Shown here: piece by piece, positions 37,101 through 48,877 of the stretch
Layout of the letters: the number at the start of each line of letters is the position of its first letter
How positions within the stretch are numbered: the stretch's first letter is position 1
DNA from: Erythroxylum novogranatense
Taxonomy: Eukaryota; Streptophyta; Magnoliopsida; Malpighiales; Erythroxylaceae
NCBI GenBank assembly: GCA_029891385.1
Contig: CM057230.1
Location: 20,402,847-20,466,846, forward strand
DNA: 64,000 bases
Direction of reading: 5' to 3'
Notes under the pieces: model-generated
What the model was told of the DNA's origin: nothing
Seen by the model: only the letters and a program-made list of their open reading frames with translations
Databases searched by the model: none
Program-made: the position numbers and the translations under genes

Positions 37101-39316
37101 TAAAGACGGGTTTGAAGCCTGTTTTGATGGCTTGCATTGGGTTTGACACTGTAGGGTCTTGAATCTGATGATCTACGAGATCAGCTGACTACTCTTGCTG
37201 AGTCCCTTAATAAAGCAAGGTCTATGATATACCCTCCAGCACAAAAATCATCAAAACTAGGAGAAATTTTACCTAGTCTTGGGGAGATTGTTGAGAAGGA
37301 ACACAAAAGGCTGCTAGCTCGAAAATCAATCATCGAAAAGAGAAAAGAAGAACAAGAACGTCAACTTTTGGAAAAGGTATACTGCTACCAATCTAAACTT
37401 TTCAATATTCCCATTTTTATGAGTCTGTATGTGATCTCCTTAATTGAAATTTTGGGTTTCTAAGGAACGAGAAGAAGAGTCAAAAAGGCTGAAACTACAA
37501 AAGATAACAGAAGAGGCAGAGCAGAAAAGGCTTGCTGCTGAATATGAGCAACGAAAGAATCAAAGGATTTTGCGGGAGATAGAGGAGAGGGAGCTTGAAG
37601 AAGCTCGGGCTTTACTTGAGGAAGCTGAGAAACATAGTAAAAGGAAGGGAAAGAAGCCGATCTTAGGAGTGAGTTAAAGCCAGGGTTAGTTCATTTTCTT
37701 ACTCAAGCATACAGTTGCCCTCACTCCGGTTTTTCCATGTATCTACAGGAGAAAGTAACAAAGCAAACTTTAATGGAAAGGGCTTTGAGTGAGCAGCTCA
37801 GGGAGAGACAGGAAATGGAGAAAAAATTGCAAAAATTGGCAAAAACAATGGATTATCTAGAAAGGGCAAAAAGAGAAGAGGAAGCTTCATTAATTGAAGC
37901 TGCTTATCAACGAAGATTGGTGGAAGAGAAACTGCTTCACGAATGTGAGCAACAGGTATCTTTTCAAATTATTATATGTGTTTTGCATTTAGCAATATAC
38001 GTGTGAATCTGTTTGGGTTATTAGTTACCATATGAATATGTTTTGTTAGGGTTGCCTTGACGCTCTTTTTTAGATGTTTTGCTCTTTAACTTATTTCTGT
38101 CCAAAATGCAGCAAGATGTGGAACAGAGCAGACAACGACATGAAGGTGATCTCATGGAGAAAGGAAGATTGTCTCGGATGTTGAAAAACAAGGTAGCGTT
38201 CAACTGGATCTTTCGCTTCCAAAATTATTTCAATGTGTATATTTGTTCAGTGCTCAATATGTACACAGCTGAAGATTAAATACATCTGTGAGGGCTACCT
38301 TGTATCTATCATTTTGTTGGTTCGTTGACGGTTAAAATGGATTTGAAAATTCTTTTGTTTTACAGGAAGAATTCCAGGATAAAATGACTAAAAGTCGCGA
38401 AGCTGAGTTTGTCCGGCGAAGAGAGGAGAGGGAGCAGAGAATCAACCAAAAGATTCGGGCTAGGAAGCGAGAACGAGAGGCTCAGAGAAAGAAGATATTC
38501 TATGTTATGCATGAGGAAGAAAGACTTAAGAAGCTTCGTGAAGAGGAAGAAGCTAGGAAGCAAGAAGGTGATTACAATTTGCACCTATTTTCTTAGGTCT
38601 TCAACCATTTGATTTGTGTTGCTGTATGCAACTTGCCTAATCTGTTCACCTCCAGTTAATTCTTTATCAGTATGTTATGCTGCCAATTTTATTATTACCT
38701 TAAAACTGTATAATTTCTCTAATTTTATACATTCATATATATAAGATGCCAAGCAGTCGTGCCATCTTTCGTAGTGCTATGAAATTCTCTTTTAAATTCT
38801 ACCTACCTATGCTTTTATCACATTTATATTTGGAAACATGCAGAGGCTGATCGGCGAAGGAGAGAGGAGGCTGATCACCAGGCAAAATTGGATGAGATTG
38901 CTGAGAAGCAGAGACAGAGAGAGCGGGAACTCGAGGAAAAAGAAAGGCTGAGGAGAGAAGCTCTCTTGGGGAGATCAACTGATGGACTTTCCAGGCCTTC
39001 TGTGCTTCCAGCTGGATCCCGGCCAGAACCTGTGGCTGCTGCTGCAACTGCAACTGCAACTGCGGCACCTACACCAGGAAAATATGTGCCGCCTAAATTT
39101 CGAAGAGCAGAAAGCTCAGGACAGGCCCCTGCAGATCCTGATCGTTGGGGTGGAGGGAGCAGACAGGGCGGCCCTCCTGGTACAGATTCTTGGAGCCGCA
39201 GTGGCCCCAGGCAGTCTCCAGATTCTTGGAGCCGTGCTGGCCCCAGACAAGCCTCTGGAGATTTCAGTGGTGGCTCAAGGCCCACCTGGTCTTCATCTAG
39301 GCCTCGTGAACGCTGA
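34157..39316 (+). CDS. TIF3A1: Eukaryotic translation initiation factor 3 subunit A (eIF3a), 13 coding exons
   Basis: This is the largest subunit of eIF3, which binds the 40S ribosomal subunit in the cytoplasm, helps recruit mRNA and scaffolds the complex. Exons: 34157-34202, 34541-35022, 35182-35397, 35531-35899, 36003-36032, 36366-36593, 36690-36851, 37155-37376, 37465-37668, 37749-37955, 38112-38192, 38366-38567, 38844-39316. All introns are GT-AG and phases join without a stop, giving 973 residues (plant eIF3a is usually just under 1000). The start [18 protein letters not shown] is the conserved plant N-terminus. Residues ~1-330 form the helical N-terminal region, ~330-510 the PCI domain ([33 protein letters not shown]), and ~520-840 a charged Glu/Arg/Lys coiled coil ([15 protein letters not shown]). 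A Gly/Ser/Arg tail with a doubled DSWSRxGPRQ motif ends at TGA 39314-39316. No disabling change was found. Confidence 0.96.
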
Positions 39317-40197
39317 GGTCACTAGAATTTGGGCATCTCTATTTCATGTTGTCTAAACTGATTATTGCAATTTTGAGAACTTGAAAAGACAATTAGTGGT
39401 CTGCTTGTCCTGTTACTTTCTGGATTTTTGTGAACTCACAAGTCTTTTGTTAAAGTTGAATGCTTTGAACAATTTTTAAGGTGCTTGTCGAGAAGTTAGA
39501 GCATTGCAGTTATGCTTTTGTATGCATGTTGATGCAAGAGTATGGATCTTCTGTTCAATTTTATGATATCTTATTTTGTCTTATGAATTTCAACCATTTA
39601 TTTATGCAAGTCTCGTGTAGGTTCTGCATAAATGAATGTGGGAAATGAATAACATAAATTTATGAGATAGAATAAGACATTATAATATTAGACAGAAGAT
39701 CCTCTCCCTTGATGCAGTAATTGGTCAGTATATAATTTCGTTGATGCAGCTTTAAGTTGAGTAAAAGTCACTATTACATGTTTGATCTAAAAATTAAAAA
39801 TGGACAATACGATCATAAAAATGCAACTTTTTATTCAACAACCCTAAATTTTGCTCATCGTCCTCCTCATCCCGATCTCTTGGAAATCACGCGACTATTG
39901 CACGAGCCATCTGCTCCTAATCATACGACCCATCTTCTCCTTAGTGTCCCATCCCAATCTTCTTATTTACCAGTTTATCACTGTTGTAATCAAAGTGATG
40001 GTTTGTGAATAATATAATGTGAGGCTTGAATTTTTTAATTAATTATGATTTACACAGTTCTTAATGTATAGATCTGTAAGATAAATGATAAACATGAGAT
40101 GAAAATTACAACTAAAAGATTATATTCTAGACCAGATAAGTTATAGAACCAAATGATATGGATAGTTAGAATTATATCTGATAAGTTAATCTATCAT
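39317..40197 (+). other. eIF3a 3' UTR and downstream flank
   Basis: The first few hundred bases after the stop are T-rich with scattered AATAAA-like motifs and are probably the 3' UTR. A short frame at 39757-40008 resembles nothing and is not called. The right-hand part may be LTR sequence of the adjacent copia remnant, whose 3' LTR would start at about 40196 on the minus strand. Confidence 0.45.
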
Positions 40198-41099
40198 GCT
40201 CCTTAAGCGCGAGATCGAATGAGACTGTAAGCTTGTCTCAAAGTCCATGAAATGCCAAAGAAAGCAGGGCTTTAGTTAAGATGTCAGCAATCTGGCCAGA
40301 TGAAGTAGTATGCCAGACGAAGAGAGCCTCGCATGCTACCAAATCATGAACAAAATTAAAATCTATCTCAATGTACTTAGTACCAGCATGACACATTAGG
40401 TTTAGCACCAAGATTATCACACTAGAAAATAGGTGTAAGGTGGGATAATCTTAGTTTAACCAGTAGAGAGGATATCCAATATAGTTCACTAGAGGCGAGA
40501 GCAATACTCTCTGTATTTAGCTTCAGTACTAAATCAAGCAATTCTAGGTTGTTTTTTGGCACTCAAGAAATGAGATTAGGTTTAAGAAAAATACAATAAC
40601 TAGATGTCAAACAATGATCATCAGGATAACCAAGCCAGTCAACATCACAATATGCCTGTAATAAAAGTGAAGTGATTACCATAAAATGTAAAACTCGTTG
40701 CACCGCAATCCAGTGAATACCAGTGGAACACTGCAAAAATTGAAACACTTTATTAACAACGAATAGTAAGATAGAAATATTAGAGAGCACCAGCTCAGTG
40801 GGGTCTGAAAGTGGAATGGCATGATTTTTGGAGAGTGGGAGAGTGGGAGTGATGAGTGCTTAGGAAAGATTAGATCGATCAAGTTTTGTACGAAAAAAGA
40901 AGAGCTTTGGTGTATTGAATTTGGGTGAGAAGAAGACGATAGGGAGTAGGTTTGGCTTCTAGGCTAAGGAAATGATAAATATCCCCTAAGTCTTTGATGG
41001 AGAATGTAAAGTTGAGATCATTAATAAGGGATGTAATGAAAGGGGGTAAGGAATCATTAACCAAGATATCATTTATACAGACCAAAAGAAAGGTTACGT

Positions 41100-41388
41100 G
41101 GGACGAGGTGATATGGATAAGAAGGGGGGTGTCAGATTTAGAGGCAATGAACTTAATATCAAGGAGATTATAACTTAATCGATGAAACCAGGCTTTAGGA
41201 GCTTATTTAAGACCTGGGTTTTAAAACCCGGATCGGATCCGGGACGAGGTGATATGGATAAGAAGGGAGGTGTCAGATTTAGAGGCAATGAACTTAAGTC
41301 TTAATATCAAGGAGATTATAACTTAATCGATGAAACCAGGCTTTAGGAGCTTATTTAAGACATGGGTTTTAAAACCCGGACCGGACCG
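41100..41388 (-). repeat. Tandem duplication of copia RT sequence plus MITE end
   Basis: Copy A (41100-41240) and copy B (41241-about 41385) both start GGGACGAGGTGATATGG and end in the MITE terminus TGGGTTTTAAAACCCGG. They differ by a few substitutions and a 7 bp GTCTTAA insertion in copy B. The duplicated unit spans the MITE junction, so the duplication is younger than the MITE insertion. Confidence 0.85.
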
Positions 41389-41661
41389 GCCGGTCCGACC
41401 AGTAACCGGTCGGTGGTCCGGTCTGGTTGATGTTTCAAAACCGGTCTCCAATTGACCCAGTCTGAACCGGTCAAAACCGACCGGTCCGACCGGTTCGATA
41501 ATTTTTTTTTAAATATTTTTAATATTATATATAATTAAATATAATTATTGCATAATTATTACGTCACACCGGTTCGACCGGTGGTTAAACCGGTCGAACC
41601 GATCAAACCAGTAACTAATAATGCCACCGGTTCAATGACCGGTCCGAGTTTTAAAACATAG
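41362..41661. mobile_element. MITE, hAT-like (8 bp target duplication)
   Basis: Ends are ATGGGTTTTAAAACCCGG and the reverse complement CTATGTTTTAAAACTCGG, so the terminal inverted repeat is about 18-25 bp. TTTAAGAC flanks it on both sides (41354-41361 and 41662-41669). Inside are many CCGGTCCGACCGGT-like palindromes around a short AT-rich core. It is 300 bp and non-coding. The 8 bp duplication is typical of hAT transposons; mobilisation would need an enzyme encoded elsewhere. Confidence 0.75.
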
Positions 41662-42205
41662 TTTAAGACCATATAGGACTTTGTGAAGTTGATAAACATA
41701 ATGGGGATGGTGTGGTTCTGTAAACCTATAGAGCCATCGAGATTATGTTTGGCACAAAAGACTTATTTGTAGCTTAGCATTTGAAGGAGGTGGAACAAGT
41801 TTCCATGTGTTGTTGTTGCGATGAAGAGCAGTGAACTCGTTAAATATAACTTGATGTTAGTGAGAAAATTTGTTAGCTTGAGTGAAGGTTATGGGATCAA
41901 TAGTGGATAAGTTTTTAGCAGTGGTGAAGTAGGCAAAATAATCAAGAAAGGAACAAGGGACACGAGTTTGATCACAGGGAGACAAATGATAGAAGAAAAA
42001 GAAGAAGAAGAAGAAGAATTTGGGGAAGGTGAAGTTAGATATTTATTGGCATAATGAAAGGTGGTTTCAAGAAAACGAACATGGCGATAGATGTAAATTC
42101 TGGTAGTAGTAGAATCAAAACATAGATAATCTTTAGGGAAGAGTAGCCAAGAAAGACACATAGTGTAGATTTTGGTGTAAGTTTGCTAAGACATGTAGAT
42201 CTCCG

Positions 42206-42517
42206 TGGAACTTAGGTTATCTTCAGATCGAACTCGAAGTGGACTCAATAGCGGTGATCAATCTTCTATCTTCCTCGGCGAGCTGTTTAATAGCTCTCAA
42301 TCTTATAATTCAGGGTATTAATGAGCTGTTTACTCAGAACTGGACTATAGTATATCGACATATCTATCGAGAGAGTAACAGATGTGTTGACTGACTAGCG
42401 AATTATACAGAACTTTTTAATTTAGGAATCACTTATTTAAATACTACACCCATTAGGTGTCACTTTATTTTCTTAGAGGATATATCGGGGATCTATTTTT
42501 CTAAACTCGTCGGATAA
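42206..42517 (+). pseudogene. RNase H-like domain fragment from a non-LTR retroelement
   Basis: One frame reads LEVDSIAVINLLSSSASC, then LIIQGINELFTQNWTIVYRH and YRESNRCVD, an in-frame TGA, LANYTELFNLGI, ending TAA at 42515-42517. This matches the C-terminal RNase H fold found in many plant LINEs and in plant RNase H-like genes (D in EVDS, RHxYRExNxxxD). Only the second half of the domain is present. It abuts the copia remnant at about 42204 and lies on the opposite strand. Confidence 0.7.
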
Positions 42518-42868
42518 TCTATTTCGTTATCTTCCCTCTAAATTAAAAAAAAAAAGTCTCCGTCTCGTCACTTTCCCTTCTCGCCTCTGTGTCTGACATC
42601 ATCTCCATTATCTTTGACGATCTCTGTTCATCTCCGATAGTCTCCATAATGCCATTTAGAAGAATCAACTCATAAGAAAATCATCTTTTAGAGTCTCCAT
42701 CACAAGATTGCTTTTAAGATTTATAAAATTCTCCAATTTTTTAACTTATATAACCATTGTTGTTTTGAAGTTTGTTTGATGACCTTTTTGCTCACCCTTT
42801 AATGTAAGTATTTTCAAATGTTCATAAGGTTATGTCTCAAGCATGATGTGATTTTGATCGAAAGAAAG
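42518..42868. other. Spacer between the two RNase H fragments
   Basis: A short A-run (42545-42556) directly follows the plus-strand RNase H fragment and could be the poly(A) tail of that element. No protein is seen in the rest. Confidence 0.4.
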
Positions 42869-43435
42869 TTATGAATGTTCATCAGCCCAAATAATCAAGG
42901 AGAGGGTTTCAGGAATATCGTCCCAAACTTGAAAAGTTGAAGAAATGTTATGACCCAATTTAGTCAGACAATCTGTTGCAAAATTACCTTCACGAAGCAC
43001 ATGTCTAATAGAACAAATCCAATTCTTAGCGAGTAAAGCTTGAATATCCACAACCAAAATAAATAGGAGATGTGAAGAGATAATATCACAAGTGACCATC
43101 CTCATCGCTGCCATACTATCAAATTCTACCACAACCTGCTGAAAACCGTGATCCCACGCAAAAATCAAAACATCTTGAATAGACCATAACTCTCTTACCT
43201 AGATAGTCGAAATACCAATTCGAAACGAATACCCTCCTAACCAACAACTAAATGAATTACGCAATAACCCTCTACTACTAGTCAGTCCATAATTAACAAT
43301 AGAACTGTCGTCACAATTTAACTTCACCCAACCATTAGGCAGTGTAGTCCAACCAATCCAACGCCTTACACCTTGAAGCTTCGGTTTTGCAACAAAAGTC
43401 AATAACACATCCATTGTAACTTTAAAGACAACCAT
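42869..43435 (-). pseudogene. Second RNase H-like domain fragment
   Basis: From 43435 the frame shows GWVKLNCDDSSIVNYGLTSS (normally NCDGS), GLLRNSFSCWLGGYSF, a TAG near 43200, then ILIFAWDHGFQQVVVEFDSM, RHVLREGNFATDCLTKLGH. These are the ordered motifs of plant LINE-type RNase H (D-G, E-x-DS, R-x-x-N-x-x-AD). The two halves are in the same frame separated by the stop. It is not part of the neighbouring L1-type LINE, which ends at 44211. Confidence 0.72.
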
Positions 43436-43717
43436 TTAAAATGGGTTAACTGGAATGTAGTGGATTGAACAATTTGTAAATGGGTTTCTATAATATAGAG
43501 CACGTGTTAGCTCTTACACAAAATGGATTTTGCTTTGTAGATTTTTTAAATTACTTGTGTATTAATGAAAAAAGGTATATCTCTTAGCCTTCGAGATTTT
43601 ATGGAGAATAAAACATTTATGTTGCTTTGATAATAAGAGATTGTACGGGCTTAAATTATTTATTTCGTTATTGACTTTCTAATATCACTATATATTTTTA
43701 TTATAAAATAATGAGAT

Positions 43718-44210
43718 TGTTAAACCAAAGTAGGATAAAATTTATGCTTTGACGATAACAAAGCAATAAAACATAGTTACTACTAATGGTTTATTTTTGA
43801 TGTCTTAGAAAACGCAATATAAAATGAAGTCAAGAAACAAGCTACGGAGACCAAATACATTTAAGTTGAGAAGAAGACAAAGATCAAGGAAGATCAAGGC
43901 ACAAAATGTCTATAAATTTATTTGTAATATTTCTTATATCTTTTAGTTATTTTACTACTTTAAAGGCTCTTCATATATAAGCATATCATGTTTTAAATTT
44001 AATAAATAAATCTGTCCTTTTATTAAGAAAAATAAAATTTTGAATACTTTTCAAAACTTTTGGAACATTTTCGTATAAAGTTTTGGTCAAAGAAGTAGAT
44101 TTTATCTTTGAAAAAACTTAAATTATATATATATATACATCGATCGACTAATGTGTAAGTGTGACTAATCAATATAGTGTTTCCAAAGACATTGATGGAC
44201 AAATGTCCAG
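43718..44210 (+). repeat. Left part of a probable copia LTR interrupted by the LINE
   Basis: It begins TGTTAAACC and continues with GCTTTGACGATAACAAAG and an AAGTCAAGAAACAAGC-like stretch, a layout seen in SIRE/Tork-type copia LTRs. The right part would be 49062-49668. Target duplications were not found, so this is a tentative call. Confidence 0.35.
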
Positions 44211-44307
44211 GTTTTTTTTTGATAAGTAAAAGCTTTATTTATCCAAGCAGCAAAATTGCAACACTACAAACCGTCCAACAACAGTACAACCAGAAATAAA
44301 AAACAGC

Positions 44308-47300
44308 TCAGCCTATATTCCAACTACTACATAATGCAGCAGTAGAGGAATTTACAACAACAAACTTAGTATCTAACACCTTGATCCTAACAGATTCTTT
44401 AATTAGAGCAAGAACATCATGTTCAACTTTAAATGCATTACAAAATAATCGTGCATTTCGCTCACGCCATATCCAATATATGAAGGAGTTCCAAGACAGC
44501 CTAAGCAAAACACTGCGCAAAGTTGTACCTTTGCCATAACGAATGAGCCACGTAAACTCAGACAACCAGTCAGTAGGAGACCTGCTGATACCACATGCTA
44601 ACAACAATTCCTTCCAAATGATATGAGCATAAGAACAACCCATAAACAAGTGATCTCGTGACTCACTTCCATCAGAGCAAGTCACACACGTTACTTCAGA
44701 CACCAAACCCCAACTTTGCAACCTATCTTTGGTAGGCAATCGATTCAAAAGCGCAAGCCAGGAGAAAAAGGAATGCCGAGGGATGTATAAAGGACACCAT
44801 ACAACTCTGTTCCAATCAACTTTGCACGCAAAGGGTCTAATTACTTTCCATATAACCGAAAGATGCAATTTCTGAGCAAGAAGGGCACCCCCCCCACAGA
44901 TTGAAAAACACCTGCAGCTTCAGTCCTCAAACTTAAAAGTTTCTTCCAATGCCAGCTGCTACTACTAGAAACATGGATAGTCATCAAATCCCTACCCTTA
45001 AGAAGATAAGCTTTAATCCAAGCAATCCATAGAGAACCATCTTTATAGATGATATACCACAACTGTTGGATAAGACAGGCGTTGTTCCAAGATAATAAAT
45101 CTTTTATCCCCAACCCACCCTCTCCTTTTGGTAAACAGACATGTTGCCAACTAACTCTAGCAAAATGAGTTTTAGTATCAGTTCCAGCCCACAGGAATCG
45201 CATACAAATCTGCTCCATCTTCTTCAAGACAGACTTTGGCAACAAAAAATGTCTCACCCAATAGCTTTGCACATGAAACAAAACAGATTTAACAAGTTGA
45301 GCTCTACCAGCAAAGGATAATGACTTAGCTGCCCAGCCCGATACCCTCTTCCTCACATTATCAATGAGAGGGTCACAATCACGCTCAGTCAACCTCTTAG
45401 ACACAAGAGGGACACCCAAGTATCTGACTGGTAACTGTCCCAAAGCAAAGCCAGTAGCATTATGAATCGCTTCCAACTTTTCAACAGGAACACCAGAAGA
45501 AAAGACTTCAGTTTTTGAAGGATTTAACTTCAGACCAGAATAGGTATAGAACAGATCAAGCACACAATTAATGCCAATCACAGACTCCACAGTACCCTTA
45601 GCAAAAATAAGCAGATCATCCACAAAACACAAATGAGTTAGCTTTATTTGCTTAGTTCGAGGATGATACTTAAATAAACCCTGCTCAGTTGCCAAATTCA
45701 ACATTCTAGATAACACCTCCATAGCCATAACAAACAAGTAAGGAGAAAGGGGGTCACCTTGACGAAGCCCCCGCTGACTCTTAAAGTAACCATCTAAACA
45801 ACCATTGACGGAGACAGAAAGCCAAGCCCCAGAGATACATCCCATCATCCAATCAGAAAATCTATCTGGAATACCCAAAGCCCGAAAAACCACAACAAGA
45901 AACTCCCAGTTGACAGAGTCAAAAGTTTTTTGTAAATCTATTTTCAAAGCACATCTAGGGGAAAGAGTGCTCTTGCTATAACCCTTTACAAGTTCCTGAG
46001 CTAGCAAGATATTCTCCGAAATGCTCCGACCAGGTATAAACGCGGACTGATTGGCAGCAATACAACGAGGCAAAATAGTGACTAGTCGAGCAACCATAAT
46101 TTTTACCAAACACTTATAGAAAGTAGAGCAACAAGATATAGGCCGATAATCCTTAATACTTATAGAATTAGATTTCTTGGGAACAAAGGCAACAATAGTA
46201 GAATTGAATGCAGATAGAACATTACCATTCTGAAAAAACTCTAGTGTAGCCTCACAAACATCATCCCCAACTATTAGCCAAGCAAGCGGAAAAATGCAGA
46301 GTACCCATCAGGCCCAGGAGCCTTGTCACCATTTAGAGCAAACATGGCTCACTTAATCTCATCCCTAGTCACCTCTTTAACAAGTAACTGCTGCTCAGCT
46401 TCACCAATAGCACCTGGAAGCAAATCCTTCAACAAAGATACATCAGGCACCACAACATTAGAATCCTTCTCACCCAACAGTTTAGAAAAATAACCAACAG
46501 CAACATCAGCAAGGCCCTGCTTTGTATCAACAAAATCCCCTTGCTGAGTATTCAACATCCTTATCTGACTCTTACACAGCTTACTCTTCATTGAGCAGTG
46601 ATAAAATTTCGTGTTTGCATCCCCCTCCTTCACACATTGCACACCAGACTTTTGCTTATAAAAGGATTCCTCGGCCAAGAGAAGTTCCCTATACTCCTTA
46701 TACACTTTGACAGTGTGCTCCACTACATCCATATCAACATTAGGCATCATGACCTGAAGCTGCAAATCATCCAACTCCTTTCTCTTATCAACAACTCGTT
46801 GAGAAATATCAGCATAGCACTCTTTATTAAGCTCCCGAAGCACAACCTTGAGCTTTTTCAATTTCAAAAAGAGCCTCATCATAGAACTACCCTCAACAGA
46901 CAATTTCCAAGAGGCTTCAACTAGGGCAATAAAGTTTGGATGTCTTGTCCAGAAATTAAAGAACTTGAAAGGCTTAGGAATAGACAACCTCTCAACTCTT
47001 AAATCCAACATAGCAGGACAATGATCAGAAATTTGAGGAGCCAAAAACTCCACACCAGAACAACCATAAGTACCAAACCAATCATCCGAAACCAATACCC
47101 TATCAAGCTTTCTGGCCAAAAAACCAGCACACTGATTATTAGTCCAAGTAAAAGTGGGACCAAGAAAAGGATGATCCTGCACACCTGCTGCACACATCTA
47201 GTCCTTAAAGTCATCCATATCATTAAGCAATTGACTACTAAACTGACATCCAGAGCTTTCAGACGCAGCAGCAATAATATTGAAATCCCCAGCTATAAAC

Positions 47301-47698
47301 CAAGGACTAGAACCAACTAAAAGTTGAACATCCAACAAATGAAGCCAAAGATTATTCCTTTCCCTACCATCATTACTCCCATAGACAGCAGTAAAATGAC
47401 CAGACTGGAGACCAGAAGAAAAAGAACAAGTGATACTTTGATCAGATTCAGCAATAGGTTGAATCTGCACACTAGGCTTCCACAAAATCCAAATCCTCCC
47501 ATTAACAGCATAATCATAATTACACAAAAAATTCCAACCAGGAAACCAAGCAGAAAGTATTCTAGCAACATTAGCTCTCTTAACTCGAGTTTCAAGCAAA
47601 CAAGCTACATCTACCCTCAAACAATTAATTCTATCGACAATACACTTCTGTTTAGAGGAAACATTCATTCCTCTCACATTCCGTATAATCCACTTCAT
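44308..47698 (-). pseudogene. LINE ORF2: APE endonuclease, reverse transcriptase, zf-RVT
   Basis: The start MKWIIRNVRGMN at 47698 is the usual ORF2 opening. Endonuclease landmarks are LLETRV, AVYGSN, WFIAGDFNII, FTWTN, RKLDRVLVS and PQISDHCP. A TAG at 47200-47198 interrupts it. RT begins ALNGDKAPGPDGYS after a TGA at 46351-46349, with a frameshift near 46290. It continues YRPISCCSTFYK, SAFIPGRSISENILLAQELV, KIDLQKTFDSVNWEF, RGLRQGDPLSPYLFVMAMEVL and the catalytic CFVDDLLIFAKG. A C-run at 44888-44895 coincides with a frameshift into the zf-RVT part (FSWLALLNRLPTKDRL, CVTCSDGSESRDHLFMGC), ending at 44308. It would have driven target-primed reverse transcription; this copy cannot. Confidence 0.9.
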
Positions 47699-48877
47699 GT
47701 AGGAGGAGTAAAAGAATTACCCTTACCTCCCCTCTTACCTCTATCAACTTGAGCTTTCTTCTTCTTATGCAAATCCTTGAGCACCTCAGCAACACCAGCA
47801 GCGGCAGCTCTGATTTTCTTAGGAGAAGGAGCCTTAGCAACACCCTGAAAATCTGTCTCAGAACTAGCAATAGGATCAAAACCGATTAGGACTAACCACA
47901 CCCGTACCCGGCTCAACAACCATCCCAACAACAACCTTTGCATCCATAATTTTTATAGCACTTACAACCGAATCCACAAGATGATCCTCAAGCTGCTCAA
48001 TAGACTGAGCGGTATCCTTAGGAGTAGGAGGCTCCACCACAGAGAGAGGAGGCGCCACTTCAGCAACCACCCTTTTCCTATTAGCAGCAGACGACACAGA
48101 ACCTCTAGTAGTAGCCACTGGCGGAAAAGGAGTAACCTCACCAGCATCAGTAGAAGCTTGAACTTTAGGCACCCAAACCTGCTTCGTTTTCTTAGGACAA
48201 CCCTTCACAGCATGGCCAAAGACCTTACACGCATCACACTTCAATGGCATCCAAGGGATCGCAACCCATACAGAACAGATGGTGCCATCTCGAAGAACTA
48301 CATAAATTGTTTTCGGAATATCGGCAACAACATCAATCTCAACACAGACTTTTGCATAATCTAACCTAGTCTGACTCGCAGTGACAGAATCCATATAAAG
48401 AGGATTACCAATGGCACTCGCAATATAACTGAGCCCAGAACCAGAAAACAACTCCATCAGAACATTTTGCAAGTGAAACCAGACCGGGATTTTGCTCAAA
48501 TCAAACTACAAACGAGTCATACCGGGCTCCCACTTTTGCACAATCACAGGCTTATTCTGCACATGCCAAGGCCCTCCTTTAAGAATAACATCACGAACCT
48601 CAGCAGAAGACAAACGCACAACATACAGATTCGTCCCAATAGATTTTATCTCAACACCACCATTTTGACCCCATAGATGTTGCAAAGTACGCTTCAAAGA
48701 TTCAAAAGGAGGAGAACGATCAATGAATTGAAGAATCAAAGAGTTAGCCCAAACCTGTACACCTGTATCAAAAACTTCTGGCGGCGGCTCCACCAGGACA
48801 GAACCCTCCGCAACCTTCGAAGGGAAATATTGCAAAGATTACGCAGTCGAAGGAACAAATAGCTTCCTCCAATCCAT
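47695..48877 (-). pseudogene. LINE ORF1: DUF4283 and zinc-knuckle RNA-binding protein, broken
   Basis: The likely ATG is at 48877 (MDWRKLFVPSTA), followed by a TAA near 48840. The DUF4283-like part has LQHLWGQNGGVEIKSIG, LYVVRLSS and GGPWHVQNKPVIVQKWEP; a TAG at 48508-48506 follows. The frame resumes SKIPVWFHLQN, then the knuckle CDACKVFGHAVKGC (C-x2-C-x4-H-x4-C). A one-base shift near 47900 leads to GFDPIASSETDFQGVAKAPS and a basic tail (KKKKAQVDRGKRGGKG) ending TGA at 47697-47695, overlapping the ORF2 start. ORF1 proteins bind element RNA. Confidence 0.85.

Larger units (their letters stand above)
40198..42204 (-). mobile_element. Ty1/copia polyprotein remnant, minus strand
   Basis: Reading down from 42204: integrase C-terminal segment (KSTLCVFLGYS, RIYIYRHVRF, ETTFHYA), then RT: YQLHKVLYGLK, APKAWFHRLS, and VCINDILVNDS, a decayed form of YVDDILVTG. 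FSIKDLGDIYHFL and LLLTQIQYTKALL follow, then VNKVFQFLQCSTGIHW and AYCDVDWLGYPDDH, and finally RNase H (STEAKYRE, LVACEALFVWHTTSSGQIADILTKAL). This order, integrase before RT, is that of Ty1/copia. Stops and frameshifts are frequent. A MITE (41362-41661) splits the RT exactly between LYGLK and APKAW. No 5' part of the element is present. Confidence 0.88.

Noticed and set aside
39757..40008. 83-residue frame downstream of eIF3a.
   Set aside because: No motif, no codon signature, and it lies in the 3' flank or in copia LTR sequence.
46522..48862. Several plus-strand frames across the LINE.
   Set aside because: They are shadows of ORF1 and ORF2 on the minus strand, whose motifs are clear.
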